A DNA stretch of 64,000 nucleotides from Gemmatimonadales bacterium (lineage in GTDB: Bacteria; Gemmatimonadota; Gemmatimonadetes; Gemmatimonadales; JACORV01): assembly GCA_035502185.1 (NCBI GenBank), contig DATJUT010000113.1, positions 41,288-105,287 on the forward strand, written 5' to 3'. The notes under the pieces are model-generated. The model worked only from the letters and a program-made list of their open reading frames with translations. It did not search any database and had not been told where the DNA came from. The position numbers were made by a program, and so were the translations under genes. Shown in pieces: positions 54,970 through 63,085 of this stretch (position 1 is the first letter of the stretch; every line of letters begins with the position of its first letter).

Positions 54970-55902
54970 ATGCCAAGTCGCCACTGGACGGTTCTCCTTG
55001 TGCCGCATGGCTCAGGCAGCACCAAGTCACTGTCGGTTTCTGTGACGGTGCTGAGGCTGGCCGCGGGCGTGGGGGCCGTGGCCCTGGCGTCGATGCTGGC
55101 GGCGACCTACAGCGTGGTATCCCACGCGGTGGACTTGTCTCGGAGCCAGCGGATCGAGAAGACCAACCGGGCGCTGTCGAGCGAGGTCACGATCCTCGGC
55201 CAGCGGGTCGGGGCGCTGTCGGACACGCTGGCGGTGATCGCGCGGCGTGACGACGAGGTGCGGCTCGTGGCCGGCCTCGATCCGTTGAGCCCGGAGGTCC
55301 GGCGCGCCGGCATCGGCGGCCCGAGCGGCGCCTGGCCGGAGCGCGAGCACCTGCTGGCCGACGGCGGCGTGGCGGGCCGCGAGGCCCTCGGGGTGCACGT
55401 CGACCTCGACGCGCTGATCCGGCGGGCCAACGTGCTGGCCACGTCGTTCCGGGAGGCGGCCGAAAGCCTCTCCGCCCACGCGCAGCAGCTCGCGGCGACG
55501 CCGTCCATCACGCCCACGACCGGCTTCCTCACGAGCAAGTTCTCCTACATCCGCTACCATCCCATCCTCCACGAGAACCGGCCGCACGAGGGCATCGACA
55601 TCACGGCCGCCTACGGCACCCAGATCATCGCGCCCGCGGCGGGCCGGGTGGTCAAGGTGGGGTGGGAGAACGGCTACGGCCTGATGGTGGTCCTGGACCA
55701 CGGCTACGGCCTCGAGACCAAGTACGCCCACATGTCCCGGACCGCGGTGGGCGTGGGCCAGCACATGAAGCGCGGCGACCGCCTCGGCTGGGTCGGCAGC
55801 ACCGGTCTCTCGACCGGCCCCCACCTGCACTACGAGGTGCTGGTGAACGGCCGGCCGGTGGATCCGCTGCGCTACATCCTCCCGGACGCGATCACGGACT
55901 GA
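54970..55902 (+). CDS. M23 family metallopeptidase (cell-wall endopeptidase/factor)
   Basis: Membrane-anchored protein of 310 residues. MPSRHWTVLLVPHGSGS is the usual beginning of this subgroup, followed by a transmembrane helix (VLRLAAGVGAVALASMLAA), a coiled coil (about 55-160) and the LytM/peptidase_M23 domain (about 190-300) with HEGIDI, LDHGYGLETKYAHMS and HLHYEV. All three zinc ligands are present, so it may be active on peptidoglycan cross-links. ATG at 54970 is preferred to 54886 because of the family start and promoter position. Confidence 0.9.
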   Translation: MPSRHWTVLLVPHGSGSTKSLSVSVTVLRLAAGVGAVALASMLAATYSVVSHAVDLSRSQRIEKTNRALSSEVTILGQRVGALSDTLAVIARRDDEVRLVAGLDPLSPEVRRAGIGGPSGAWPEREHLLADGGVAGREALGVHVDLDALIRRANVLATSFREAAESLSAHAQQLAATPSITPTTGFLTSKFSYIRYHPILHENRPHEGIDITAAYGTQIIAPAAGRVVKVGWENGYGLMVVLDHGYGLETKYAHMSRTAVGVGQHMKRGDRLGWVGSTGLSTGPHLHYEVLVNGRPVDPLRYILPDAITD

Positions 55903-55931
55903 CGGACTGGAGTACGCAGAGGCGAGGGTAG

Positions 55932-56069
55932 TTGCGAGACGCCGAGCTGCGAGTGGTTGCGAGGGTTGAGTGACCAGATAGAGAGGAGGCCCCGTTGCGG
56001 TTCCGCAGCGGGGCCTCTGTTTGCTCTTCACTCACCTCCCACAGCCGCTCGCAACTCGGCGTCTCGCAA
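55932..56069. repeat. Nested inverted repeat with inner terminator hairpin
   Basis: Outer arms at 55932-55956 and 56045-56069 match at 23 of 25 positions and contain GCGAGACGCCGAG, shared with the 40.3 kb element. The inner terminator stem at 55986-56000 and 56003-56017 pairs at 14 of 15 positions (GAGGCCCCGTTGCGG) with a two-base loop and a T-rich exit. It separates the convergent M23 and LemA genes. Confidence 0.9.
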
Positions 56070-56100
56070 CCGCCCTGCCGTCCCCCTCTCCCCGCTGACC

Positions 56101-56676
56101 CTACTGCGCCTTCGTCTGCGGTGCGGAGAAGTCCACCTTCGGCACTTCCGCCGCGGCGGGATTGGTCAGCTCGAAGTAGTCGCGCGCTCCCTTGCCGATC
56201 ACCTTCGCCGTCAGCACCTGCGGGAAGCGGCGGATGTAGCTGTTGTACGCCTGGACCGCATTGTTGTAGTCGCCCCGCGCCGTCGAGATGCGGTTCTCGG
56301 TGCCCTCGAGCTGATCCTGGAGGGCGCGGAAGTTCTCGTTCGACTTGAGTTGCGGGTAGTTCTCCGAGATCGCGAGCAGGCGACTCAGCGCCCCGGTCAG
56401 GCCCTGATTGGCCTGCGACATCTGCTGGAGGTTGCCGCTCTGCACCGCCCCGCCGAGGCGGGCACGGGCGTCGGCGACGGCCGTGAAGATGGTCACTTCC
56501 TGCTGGGCGTAGCCCCTCACCGTCGCGACCAGGTTCGGCACCAGGTCGGCCCGGCGCTGCAGCTGGACCTCGATCTGACTCTTGAACGCATTGGCCTGCT
56601 CGTCGAGCGTCTGGATCTTGTTGTATCCGCACCCGGCGAGCAGCACGGCGGCCGCCGCGAACAGCACGCGCTTCAT
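56101..56676 (-). CDS. lemA: LemA family lipoprotein
   Basis: Protein of 191 residues with a lipobox LAGC in the first 20 residues, then the all-helical LemA domain: YNKIQTLDEQANAFKSQIEV, QLQRRADLVPNLVATVRGYA, NYPQLKSNENFRALQDQLEG and RGDYNNAVQAYNSYIRRFP. Function is structural and unclear; LemA often pairs with a TPM-domain protein, one of which is encoded about 4 kb away. ATG at 56676 is followed on the minus strand with good agreement to the family length. Confidence 0.94.
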   Translation of the reverse strand: MKRVLFAAAAVLLAGCGYNKIQTLDEQANAFKSQIEVQLQRRADLVPNLVATVRGYAQQEVTIFTAVADARARLGGAVQSGNLQQMSQANQGLTGALSRLLAISENYPQLKSNENFRALQDQLEGTENRISTARGDYNNAVQAYNSYIRRFPQVLTAKVIGKGARDYFELTNPAAAEVPKVDFSAPQTKAQ

Positions 56677-56818
56677 CCTTCGGTCCCCCTTGAGCTACGG
56701 TGACGTCGGTTCCGCCTCCACGGCCGCGGAAGATAACGAGCCCGCGTTCGCGCCGCCCGCCAGCGTGATGTACACCATGGCGACATCACCAAACCACTTG
56801 CTGGCCGGTGTCCGCCGA

Positions 56819-56861
56819 TTGACATATCAAGCCCGGCAAATGAAATTACCAACTGGTTAGT
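56819..56861 (+). promoter_or_regulatory. TetR-gene promoter with overlapping operator palindrome
   Basis: TTGACA at 56819-56824 and TGAAAT at 56841-56846 are spaced by 16 bases. Immediately downstream, ACCAACTGGTTAGT at 56848-56861 is an imperfect 14-base palindrome of the ACYAACYRGTTRGT kind, placed over the transcription start. It is well sited for repression by the TetR-family product encoded next. Confidence 0.65.
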
Positions 56862-56888
56862 TATTAATAGACGAAGGGAGGGGGTCCG

Positions 56889-57566
56889 GTGAACGTCGAC
56901 GACGCGCCTGCCACGACGCCCGCTCCGCGCTGGCAGCGGCGCAAGGACGCCCGACCGAGCGAAATCCTGGCTGCGGCCCTGGAGACGTTCGTCGAGCACG
57001 GCTACGCGGCCACGCGGCTGGAGGAGGTGGCCCGGCGGGCGGGGGTCACCAAGGGCACGCTGTACATCTACTTCGACAGCAAGGAGGCGCTGTTCAAGGA
57101 GGTCGTCCGCGCCAACGTGGTGCCGATGCTCGCGATCGCCGAGCAGCTCGCCGCCGACCCGTCGGCCGACCCCGAGTCCCTGCTGCGGCGGATGGTGACC
57201 GACTGGTGGCAGGCCATGGGACCCTCTGGATTGGGCGGGCTACCCAAGCTGGTGATGTCGGAGGCGGAGAACTTCCCGGAGCTGGCACAGTTCTGGTACG
57301 GCGAGGTGGTGATGCGAGGCCGGCGGGTGTTCGGGCAGGTACTCTCGCGCGGCATCGAGGCCGGCCGGTTTCGCGCCGTGGACGTGGATCTCGCGGTGCG
57401 GATGATCCTCGCGCCGGTGCTGATGGCGGCCATCTGGAAGCACTCGTTCCGCGCCTGTGAAAAGGAGTCCTTCACGGCGGAGCCGTACCTGGAGACCGTG
57501 GTGGACATCTTCCTGCGGGGCATCGCCGTGCCGCAGCGCAACGGCAAGGAGTCTCGAGATGCGTAG
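56889..57566 (+). CDS. TetR/AcrR family transcriptional regulator
   Basis: Repressor of 225 residues. The N-terminal helix-turn-helix (about 22-72) has ILAAALETFVEHGYAATRLEEV, then ARRAGVTKGTLYIYFDSKEAL. The C-terminal ligand domain resembles the TetR_C group seen with multidrug efflux genes. GTG at 56889 has GGGAGGGGG upstream. It overlaps the TolC gene by eight bases, so repressor and efflux genes are co-transcribed and probably autoregulated through the palindrome at 56848. Confidence 0.93.
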   Translation: MNVDDAPATTPAPRWQRRKDARPSEILAAALETFVEHGYAATRLEEVARRAGVTKGTLYIYFDSKEALFKEVVRANVVPMLAIAEQLAADPSADPESLLRRMVTDWWQAMGPSGLGGLPKLVMSEAENFPELAQFWYGEVVMRGRRVFGQVLSRGIEAGRFRAVDVDLAVRMILAPVLMAAIWKHSFRACEKESFTAEPYLETVVDIFLRGIAVPQRNGKESRDA

Positions 57567-58875
57567 TCTGGGACCAGTCCTGGCGGGCCTGATCGCGATG
57601 GCGCCGGTGCGCGGCGCGGCGCAGTCGGCCCCGGCCCCGAGTCTCACGCTGGCGGGCGCCGTGCAGCGGGCGACGGAGCGCGCGCCGGGCATCGAGGCGG
57701 CCAGCTTCCGCGTGGACGAGGCACGCTCGCGGGTCGGCGAAGCGCGCGCCCAGCTGCTGCCGTCCTTCTCCGTCGCCGGGACCTGGCTGAACCGCTCGGA
57801 GAACCTGGCCGCTTTCGGGCTCACCTTGCCGGGCATCGCCTACGTCCAGCCGTTCAACAACTGGGATGCGCGCGTCCGCGTCGATCAGGCCGTGCTCGAT
57901 CTTTCCGGCTGGCAGCATCTGCGGGCGCAGGGGTATCAGACGACGGGCAGCGTCGCCGACCGCGCGGCGGCCGTCCAGGCCGCGGCCGGTGCCGCCGCCC
58001 TCGCCTATCTCCGCGCGGTTCGGGCGGCGTCGTTGCTGGCGGCGCGCCAGGCCGACCAGGACATCGCGGCGCAGCTGCTGTCGCTGGCCGATGCGCAGGT
58101 CCAGGCGGGCGTGAGCGCCCCGCTCGACGCGACCAGGGCCCGGACTCAGCTGGTGGCGGCGCAGGGCGCGCTGATCGTCGCCCGCAACCAGCGCCAGAAG
58201 GCGGACATCGATCTCGCCCTGGCGCTGGGAGCGGACCCGGGCACCACCTACCGGCTCGCCGACACGCTGACCGGCGACCTGGGGGCCTCGCTCGCGCCGG
58301 CCGACACGGTCGCGGCGCTGGCGCTCGCGCTGGAGCGGCGCGCCGACCTGGCGTCCGAGACGGCGGCGGGAGACCGGGCGCGGGCGGAGGGGCGGTCCAT
58401 CGCGTACGAGCGGCTGCCCCGGATCGACCTGGCCGCGGACTACGGGCCCAACGGCATGACGGTGCCGACCACGCGCCTCACCCAGGACGTCGCGCTGGTG
58501 GTTTCGATCCCCCTGCTGGACGGCTTCCGGCGTGAGGCACGGGGCGCCGAGCAGCGTGCGGTGGCGCAGGAGAGCGACGCCAGGGCCGGCGACCTGCGGC
58601 GGCGGATCGCGGCGCAGGTGCGATCGGCCCTGCTCGACCTGGGCTCGGGGATCGAGCAGCACGGCGTGGCGGCGCAACGCCTGGCGCTGGCGATGGAGGA
58701 GCTGGACGAGGCGCGGGAGCGGTTCGCGAGCGGCGTGGCGGGCAACATCGACGTCATCACCGCGCAGTCGAACCTCAACCTCGCGCGCGACGTCGAGATC
58801 GACTCCCGGTATGCGACGGCGGCGGCGCGGGTCAGCCTGGCCTTCGCGGCCGGAGTGGCGGACACGGTTCACTAG
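57559..58875 (+). CDS. TolC-family outer-membrane efflux protein
   Basis: Protein of 438 residues with a signal peptide ending RGAAQSA. Two OEP/TolC repeats are visible: LTLAGAVQRATERAPGIEAA with SFRVDEARSRVGEARAQLLP, then LALALERRADLASETAAGDR with ERLPRIDLAADYG. It forms the trimeric outer-membrane channel of an efflux system. ATG at 57559 has AAGGAG seven bases upstream, inside the end of the TetR gene. The EmrA-like gene follows 30 bases later. Confidence 0.92.
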   Translation: MRSLGPVLAGLIAMAPVRGAAQSAPAPSLTLAGAVQRATERAPGIEAASFRVDEARSRVGEARAQLLPSFSVAGTWLNRSENLAAFGLTLPGIAYVQPFNNWDARVRVDQAVLDLSGWQHLRAQGYQTTGSVADRAAAVQAAAGAAALAYLRAVRAASLLAARQADQDIAAQLLSLADAQVQAGVSAPLDATRARTQLVAAQGALIVARNQRQKADIDLALALGADPGTTYRLADTLTGDLGASLAPADTVAALALALERRADLASETAAGDRARAEGRSIAYERLPRIDLAADYGPNGMTVPTTRLTQDVALVVSIPLLDGFRREARGAEQRAVAQESDARAGDLRRRIAAQVRSALLDLGSGIEQHGVAAQRLALAMEELDEARERFASGVAGNIDVITAQSNLNLARDVEIDSRYATAAARVSLAFAAGVADTVH

Positions 58876-58905
58876 GGACTACGACCAGATTGTGAGAGGC
58901 AACGG

Positions 58906-60039
58906 ATGGCAACGATGACGCAGACCGCCCCGCCGCAGCCCGCGGCGCCGGCACGCGGGCCGGACGTTCCGCCCGTGGAGGATGCCGGCGAGACCAACGG
59001 CACCCGCCGGACCTGGCTCCTCGGCCTGGGCATCGCGATCGCCGTGATCGTGCTGGCGCTCGGCGCGCGGGCCGTGTGGTTTGCGGTCACGCACGTTTCG
59101 ACCGACGACGCCCAGGTGGACGGCCACATCACGCCGATCTCGACGCGCATCGCCGGCTACGTGGTGTCGATCCGCGTGCGCGAGAATCAGCAGGTTCGCG
59201 TGGGGGACACGCTGGTCGTGCTCGACGACCGGGACCTGCGGGCCCACTTGGCCCAGGCCGACGCCGATCTCGCGGCCCTCATCGCGACCGTGGGCTCCCG
59301 CGGCAAGGTCGGGCAGGCCGTGGCGCAGCTCGACCAGGCGCGCGCGGCCGCCTCCGCGGCGGAGGCCACGGTGGTCCAGGCGGCCGCCAACGCGGAGAAG
59401 GCGAACAACGACCTCGAGCGGTACCGCGCGCTGAGCACCCGGAACATCGTGAGCCGGCAGCAGCTGGACGCGGCGGAGGCCGCCGCGCGCGCCACGGCCG
59501 CGCAGCTCACCGCCGCGCAGCGCAACGCCACGGCCGCCGGCGAGCAGGTCACCGCCGCCAGTGCGGCCTTGACCGGCTCCGAGGCCCGGGTGGCCGCCGC
59601 GCGCGCGGTGGTCGACATCGCCGCCCTCCAGCTGTCCTACACCGTCGTGACGGCGCCCGTCTCCGGCGTGGTGAGCAAGAAGTCGGTGGAGCTGGGCCAG
59701 CTGGTGCAGGCAGGCCAGCCCCTGATGAGCGTCGTGCCGCTCGACGACGTCTGGGTGGTGGCGAACTTCAAGGAGACGCAGGTGGCGGCCATCGAGCCCG
59801 GCGCGCCGGCGGTGATCACGGCCGACGCCTACGCGGGCAGGACCTTCACCGGCAGCGTGGAAAGCCTGAGCCCGGCCACGGGGGCGAAATTCTCCCTCCT
59901 GCCCCCGGACAACGCGACCGGCAACTTCACCAAGGTCGTGCAGCGCATCCCGGTGCGCATCCGCATCGAGAGCCAGACCGACACGCTCCACCCGCTCAGA
60001 CCCGGGATGAGCGTGGACGTCGTCATCAGTCGGAAGTGA
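58906..60039 (+). CDS. EmrA/HlyD-like membrane fusion protein
   Basis: Periplasmic adaptor of 377 residues with one N-terminal transmembrane helix (TWLLGLGIAIAVIVLALGARA). THVSTDDAQVDGHITPIS and IAGYVVSIRVRENQQVRVGD form the biotinyl-like part. A long coiled hairpin follows (about 120-245), and VTAPVSGVVSKKSVELGQLV is typical of EmrA. It should link an inner-membrane pump to the TolC protein upstream. The EmrB-type MFS pump that normally follows is absent; the next gene is on the other strand. Confidence 0.92.
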   Translation: MATMTQTAPPQPAAPARGPDVPPVEDAGETNGTRRTWLLGLGIAIAVIVLALGARAVWFAVTHVSTDDAQVDGHITPISTRIAGYVVSIRVRENQQVRVGDTLVVLDDRDLRAHLAQADADLAALIATVGSRGKVGQAVAQLDQARAAASAAEATVVQAAANAEKANNDLERYRALSTRNIVSRQQLDAAEAAARATAAQLTAAQRNATAAGEQVTAASAALTGSEARVAAARAVVDIAALQLSYTVVTAPVSGVVSKKSVELGQLVQAGQPLMSVVPLDDVWVVANFKETQVAAIEPGAPAVITADAYAGRTFTGSVESLSPATGAKFSLLPPDNATGNFTKVVQRIPVRIRIESQTDTLHPLRPGMSVDVVISRK

Positions 60040-60052
60040 TCGGCCGGCGGCC

Positions 60053-60775
60053 TCAGGCTTCGAGCCGGTCCACGTAGTCCGCCAGCTGCTCCATCGCGTC
60101 GACGTACGCGCCGGCGACGGGGTCGTACGGCGCCAGCTCGGCCGCGGGCTTGCCCTCCAGCGCCGCCAGCACCCAGTCGAAGGCCGCCCTGTCCAGCCCC
60201 GCTGCGGCGGCGGTCTCGCGCACCAGCGCGGCGTGGTCGGCGGGCGGCACACCCCCGCCCAGACGCAGGACGGCCCGGAACAGCACGAAGAAGGTGCCGG
60301 CCGAGTGCACGAGCAGCCGGCCCAGCGCCTTGCCGTCGGCCGCCGTGGCGGCGTACTCGGTCCTCAGCCGCAGCACCTTGCCGCGGATCTCGTGCTCGAG
60401 CTCCAGCCTGAGGTCCGCGCGCCTGGTGACGAGCGTGACGAAGGGGTCGCGCCCGGCCAGCACGCGGTGGGCGTCCCGCATGTCCTCGAACTCGATGGGG
60501 AACACGTCCGTCGAGGCGCTCCATTCCCTCTCGGCGAAGATCAGGGGCGGAGGCTGCCCGCCCCGCGCCCACTCCGCGATCACCGGCGTGGCGCCGTGGA
60601 GCGCGGCGACCGAGGCGTCCTTCACGATGAGGAGCAGGTTGAGGTCCGAACGTCCCGCGACGTGCGTGCCCCGCGCCGCCGAGCCGTAGAGCAGCAGCGA
60701 CGCGAGGTTCGCGCCGAGCGCCGTCTCCAGGCGACGGGCGAATTCCTCGATCCCGAGCTTGCTGTCCGCCGCCAT
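60053..60775 (-). CDS. Nucleotidyltransferase-fold protein, possibly degenerate
   Basis: Protein of 240 residues. The pol-beta-type motif is LLYGSAARGTHVAGRSDLNLL: Gly31-Ser32 are present, but the metal site reads Asp44-Leu-Asn46 where DxD is expected. The remaining 180 residues are helical, with no recognised partner domain. Loss of the second Asp suggests weakened or altered catalysis, or a non-catalytic role. ATG at 60775 overlaps the TPM gene stop (TGATG). Confidence 0.75.
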   Translation of the reverse strand: MAADSKLGIEEFARRLETALGANLASLLLYGSAARGTHVAGRSDLNLLLIVKDASVAALHGATPVIAEWARGGQPPPLIFAEREWSASTDVFPIEFEDMRDAHRVLAGRDPFVTLVTRRADLRLELEHEIRGKVLRLRTEYAATAADGKALGRLLVHSAGTFFVLFRAVLRLGGGVPPADHAALVRETAAAAGLDRAAFDWVLAALEGKPAAELAPYDPVAGAYVDAMEQLADYVDRLEA

Positions 60776-61587
60776 CAGAACCCTCCCGAGGCGCCGCCGC
60801 CCCCGAAGCCGCCCCCGCCGCCGAAGCCGCCGAATCCCCCGCCGCCCCCGAAGCCCCCGAAGCCGCCCCCGCCGAACCCGCCGCCACCCCAGCCCCCGCG
60901 CCGGCCGCCGCTCATCAGCGAGCCGATGATGAGACCCTGCAGCAGGCCGCTCCCGCCGCCCCGCCGGCCCATCACCCGCAGCACCACCAGCAGCAGCACG
61001 ACGAAGAACAGGCCCGCCAGGACGCCGGAGCCGCGCCTCCCGGATTCCTGCGGGGCCTCCTCGGGAGCCGGCGCCGGCGCGCCGGTCAGCTCGAAGCCGA
61101 ACTCCTTCGCGTAGGCGGCGCCGAGCATCCGCACGCCCGCCACCAGCCCCGCCGCGTAGCTCCCCTCGCTCACCGACGTCCGCCCGATCTCGTCCCGGAC
61201 CCGCCCCGCCAGCGCGTCGGGAATGAACCCCTCGGCCCCGGTGCCGGTCGCGATGGCCAGCTTGGCCTTGCCGTCGCCGGGCCGCGCGCCCGGGACCAGC
61301 AGCAGGACGACGCCGGTGTTGCGCCGCGGATCGCCCGCCGCCCCCTGCGCACCCACCTTCCACTCCCTGCCGATGTCCCGCGCCACGTCGATCGGCTCGC
61401 GGCCCCCGATGTCGGCCAGCGTCACGACTACGATCTCGCCGCCGGAGGCGGCACGCACCTGGCTGATCAGCGAATCCATCGCGGCGTGCGACGCCGCGTC
61501 GATCACGTGGGCGAAATCGTTCACGAAGCCGGTGGGGGCCGGCAGCTGCAGCTGGAGGAGCAGGGCGACGAGAACGGAGAACGGCAT
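60775..61587 (-). CDS. TPM-domain membrane protein with Gly-rich tail
   Basis: Protein of 270 residues with a signal peptide (MPFSVLVALLLQLQLPAP). The TPM (phosphatase-like) domain at about 20-155 has GFVNDFAHVIDAASHAAMD, GGEIVVVTLADIGG and NTGVVLLLVPG. A transmembrane helix (VLAGLFFVVLLLVVLRVMG) follows at about 190-210, and the C-terminus is GGGFGG-rich. This is the YgcG/PspC-neighbour type often found with LemA. ATG at 61587; the longer upstream frame is not credible. Confidence 0.88.
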   Translation of the reverse strand: MPFSVLVALLLQLQLPAPTGFVNDFAHVIDAASHAAMDSLISQVRAASGGEIVVVTLADIGGREPIDVARDIGREWKVGAQGAAGDPRRNTGVVLLLVPGARPGDGKAKLAIATGTGAEGFIPDALAGRVRDEIGRTSVSEGSYAAGLVAGVRMLGAAYAKEFGFELTGAPAPAPEEAPQESGRRGSGVLAGLFFVVLLLVVLRVMGRRGGGSGLLQGLIIGSLMSGGRRGGWGGGGFGGGGFGGFGGGGGFGGFGGGGGFGGGGASGGF

Positions 61588-61597
61588 GAGGGCTGGA

Positions 61598-61636
61598 ATA
61601 TAGCCGCTACCGCCGGCACGGCGCACCGCGTAGAAT
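61598..61636. promoter_or_regulatory. Divergent -10 elements for the TPM and DsbA-like genes
   Basis: On the plus strand TAGAAT at 61631-61636 lies about 37 bases before the GTG of the DsbA-like gene. On the minus strand TATATT at 61598-61603 lies just upstream of the TPM gene start. Neither has a clear -35. The gap is 85 bases and both words stand out from the GC-rich background. Confidence 0.45.
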
Positions 61637-61672
61637 TCGGCCTCCCGGTTCGTCACCATCGAGGTCCTGGCC

Positions 61673-62323
61673 GTGATCGCTCGTGCTCGGCTTTCTGCCT
61701 GGCTGCTCGCCGCGCTGGCCTGCGGCGCGGCCCTGCCCCGGTCCGCCGCGGCGCAGACCCCGGACGATCTGCGCGAGGCACGCACCAAGGGCCGCGCCAC
61801 CGCCCCGGTGACGATGTACATCATGTCCGACTTCGAGTGCCCGTACTGCGGGGACTTCGCGCGCGGCACTTTCCAGACGATCGAGCGGGACTACGTCGAG
61901 ACCGGCAAGATGCGAGTGGTGTTCGTCAACTTCCCCCTGACGTCGATCCACCCCAACGCCGAGCCCGCCGCGGAGGTCGCGATGTGCGCGGCGCGCCAGA
62001 ACAAGTTCTGGGCGATGCACGACCTGCTGTTCCGCCACCAGGACGCGTGGGTCGATCTCCGGGATCCCGGATCCTACTTCCTGGCGCTGGGGGACTCGAT
62101 CGGCGCCGACCGGGCGGAGCTGACCGCGTGTCTGACGACCCACGCGACCCGCCCGTTGGTCCAGGCCGACGCCGAAGGCTCGGCGCGGACCGGCGCGCAC
62201 TCCACTCCCTCGTTCTACATCGAGGGCGGGCTGATGGCCGGCGACCAGCCGATGGACGTCTTCCGTCCCATCCTCGACTCCATCATCCAGGCGAAAACCC
62301 GGCACCCCGCTCCGGCGCGCTAG
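61673..62323 (+). CDS. DsbA-family thiol-disulfide protein
   Basis: Exported thioredoxin-fold protein of 216 residues with a signal peptide ending RSAAAQT. The redox motif is SDFECPYCGDFA (Cys56-Pro-Tyr-Cys59), the DsbA/BdbD-type signature, and the cis-Pro region is STPSFYIEGG. It forms or isomerises disulphides outside the cytoplasm; the window's secreted proteins with paired cysteines are possible clients. GTG at 61673 has GAGG upstream. It overlaps the convergent CPBP gene by four bases. Confidence 0.92.
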   Translation: MIARARLSAWLLAALACGAALPRSAAAQTPDDLREARTKGRATAPVTMYIMSDFECPYCGDFARGTFQTIERDYVETGKMRVVFVNFPLTSIHPNAEPAAEVAMCAARQNKFWAMHDLLFRHQDAWVDLRDPGSYFLALGDSIGADRAELTACLTTHATRPLVQADAEGSARTGAHSTPSFYIEGGLMAGDQPMDVFRPILDSIIQAKTRHPAPAR

Positions 62324-63063
62324 GAGGCCTGCAGCAGCGACAGGCCCAGGTCGTAGAGGGCGTGCGTCCACGCGGTGATGCCGAAGCCCCGCGTCACGTA
62401 CAGCACGCTGAAGGCGACGCCGGCGATGGCCCGGAAGGTGAAACTGGCGACCGTGAACGTGTCGCCGAACGCGCCGACGTAGTGGAAGGCCGAGAAGACC
62501 AGCGCGGATACGACCACCGCGACGGTGGCGGCGAGGCCGGTCCCCGCGTGCAGCAGCCGCCGGACGGCCCACATCACCACGCCCACGATCACCACGCGGA
62601 ACAGCAGCTCCTCGTAGATGCCCGCCCCCAGCGAGACCACCAGCTGGGTGTGCAGGTCCAGCGCCGCGGTGCCGCCCCGCCCGATGGCGAGGTGGCGCGG
62701 TCCCTCGAGCAGCAGGGTCGTGAGCCAGCCCACCACGAAGCCGAACAGGCCGGCGTACGCGCCGCTCTCCAGCAGCATCGCGGCGAACACGCGGGCCGAG
62801 AGCCGCTCGCCGCTCCGCCTGAGGTCGCGCACCACCAGCAGCGCGCCGCCGCCCACCAGCAGCAGGCCGAACACCACCACGCCGTCGCGCCCGCCGAGGG
62901 CGAGGAACAGGCTCTTGAGGAGGACGTCCGCGCCGTTGCGGACGCCGGCGACCGCCGAGTGGGTGAGCAGCGCGGACAGCCCCTCGTACAGCACCAGCAG
63001 GGGCAGCGCGAACAGGATGCTGTAGCGCGGAGCGCGCGAGCGGCGCAGATAGTCTTTCAGCAT
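62320..63063 (-). CDS. CPBP family intramembrane glutamic endopeptidase
   Basis: Membrane protein of 247 residues with about seven helices. The Abi/CAAX-protease motifs are YEELLFR (Glu151, Glu152, Arg156), FSAFHYVG (His194) and THALYD near the C-terminus. CPBP proteases cleave within the membrane; bacterial roles include bacteriocin self-immunity and regulated proteolysis, but the substrate here is unknown. It starts at 63063 and is divergent from waaA. Confidence 0.88.
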   Translation of the reverse strand: MLKDYLRRSRAPRYSILFALPLLVLYEGLSALLTHSAVAGVRNGADVLLKSLFLALGGRDGVVVFGLLLVGGGALLVVRDLRRSGERLSARVFAAMLLESGAYAGLFGFVVGWLTTLLLEGPRHLAIGRGGTAALDLHTQLVVSLGAGIYEELLFRVVIVGVVMWAVRRLLHAGTGLAATVAVVVSALVFSAFHYVGAFGDTFTVASFTFRAIAGVAFSVLYVTRGFGITAWTHALYDLGLSLLQAS

Positions 63064-63085
63064 GCCAGGCGGTAACGTACTGCCG

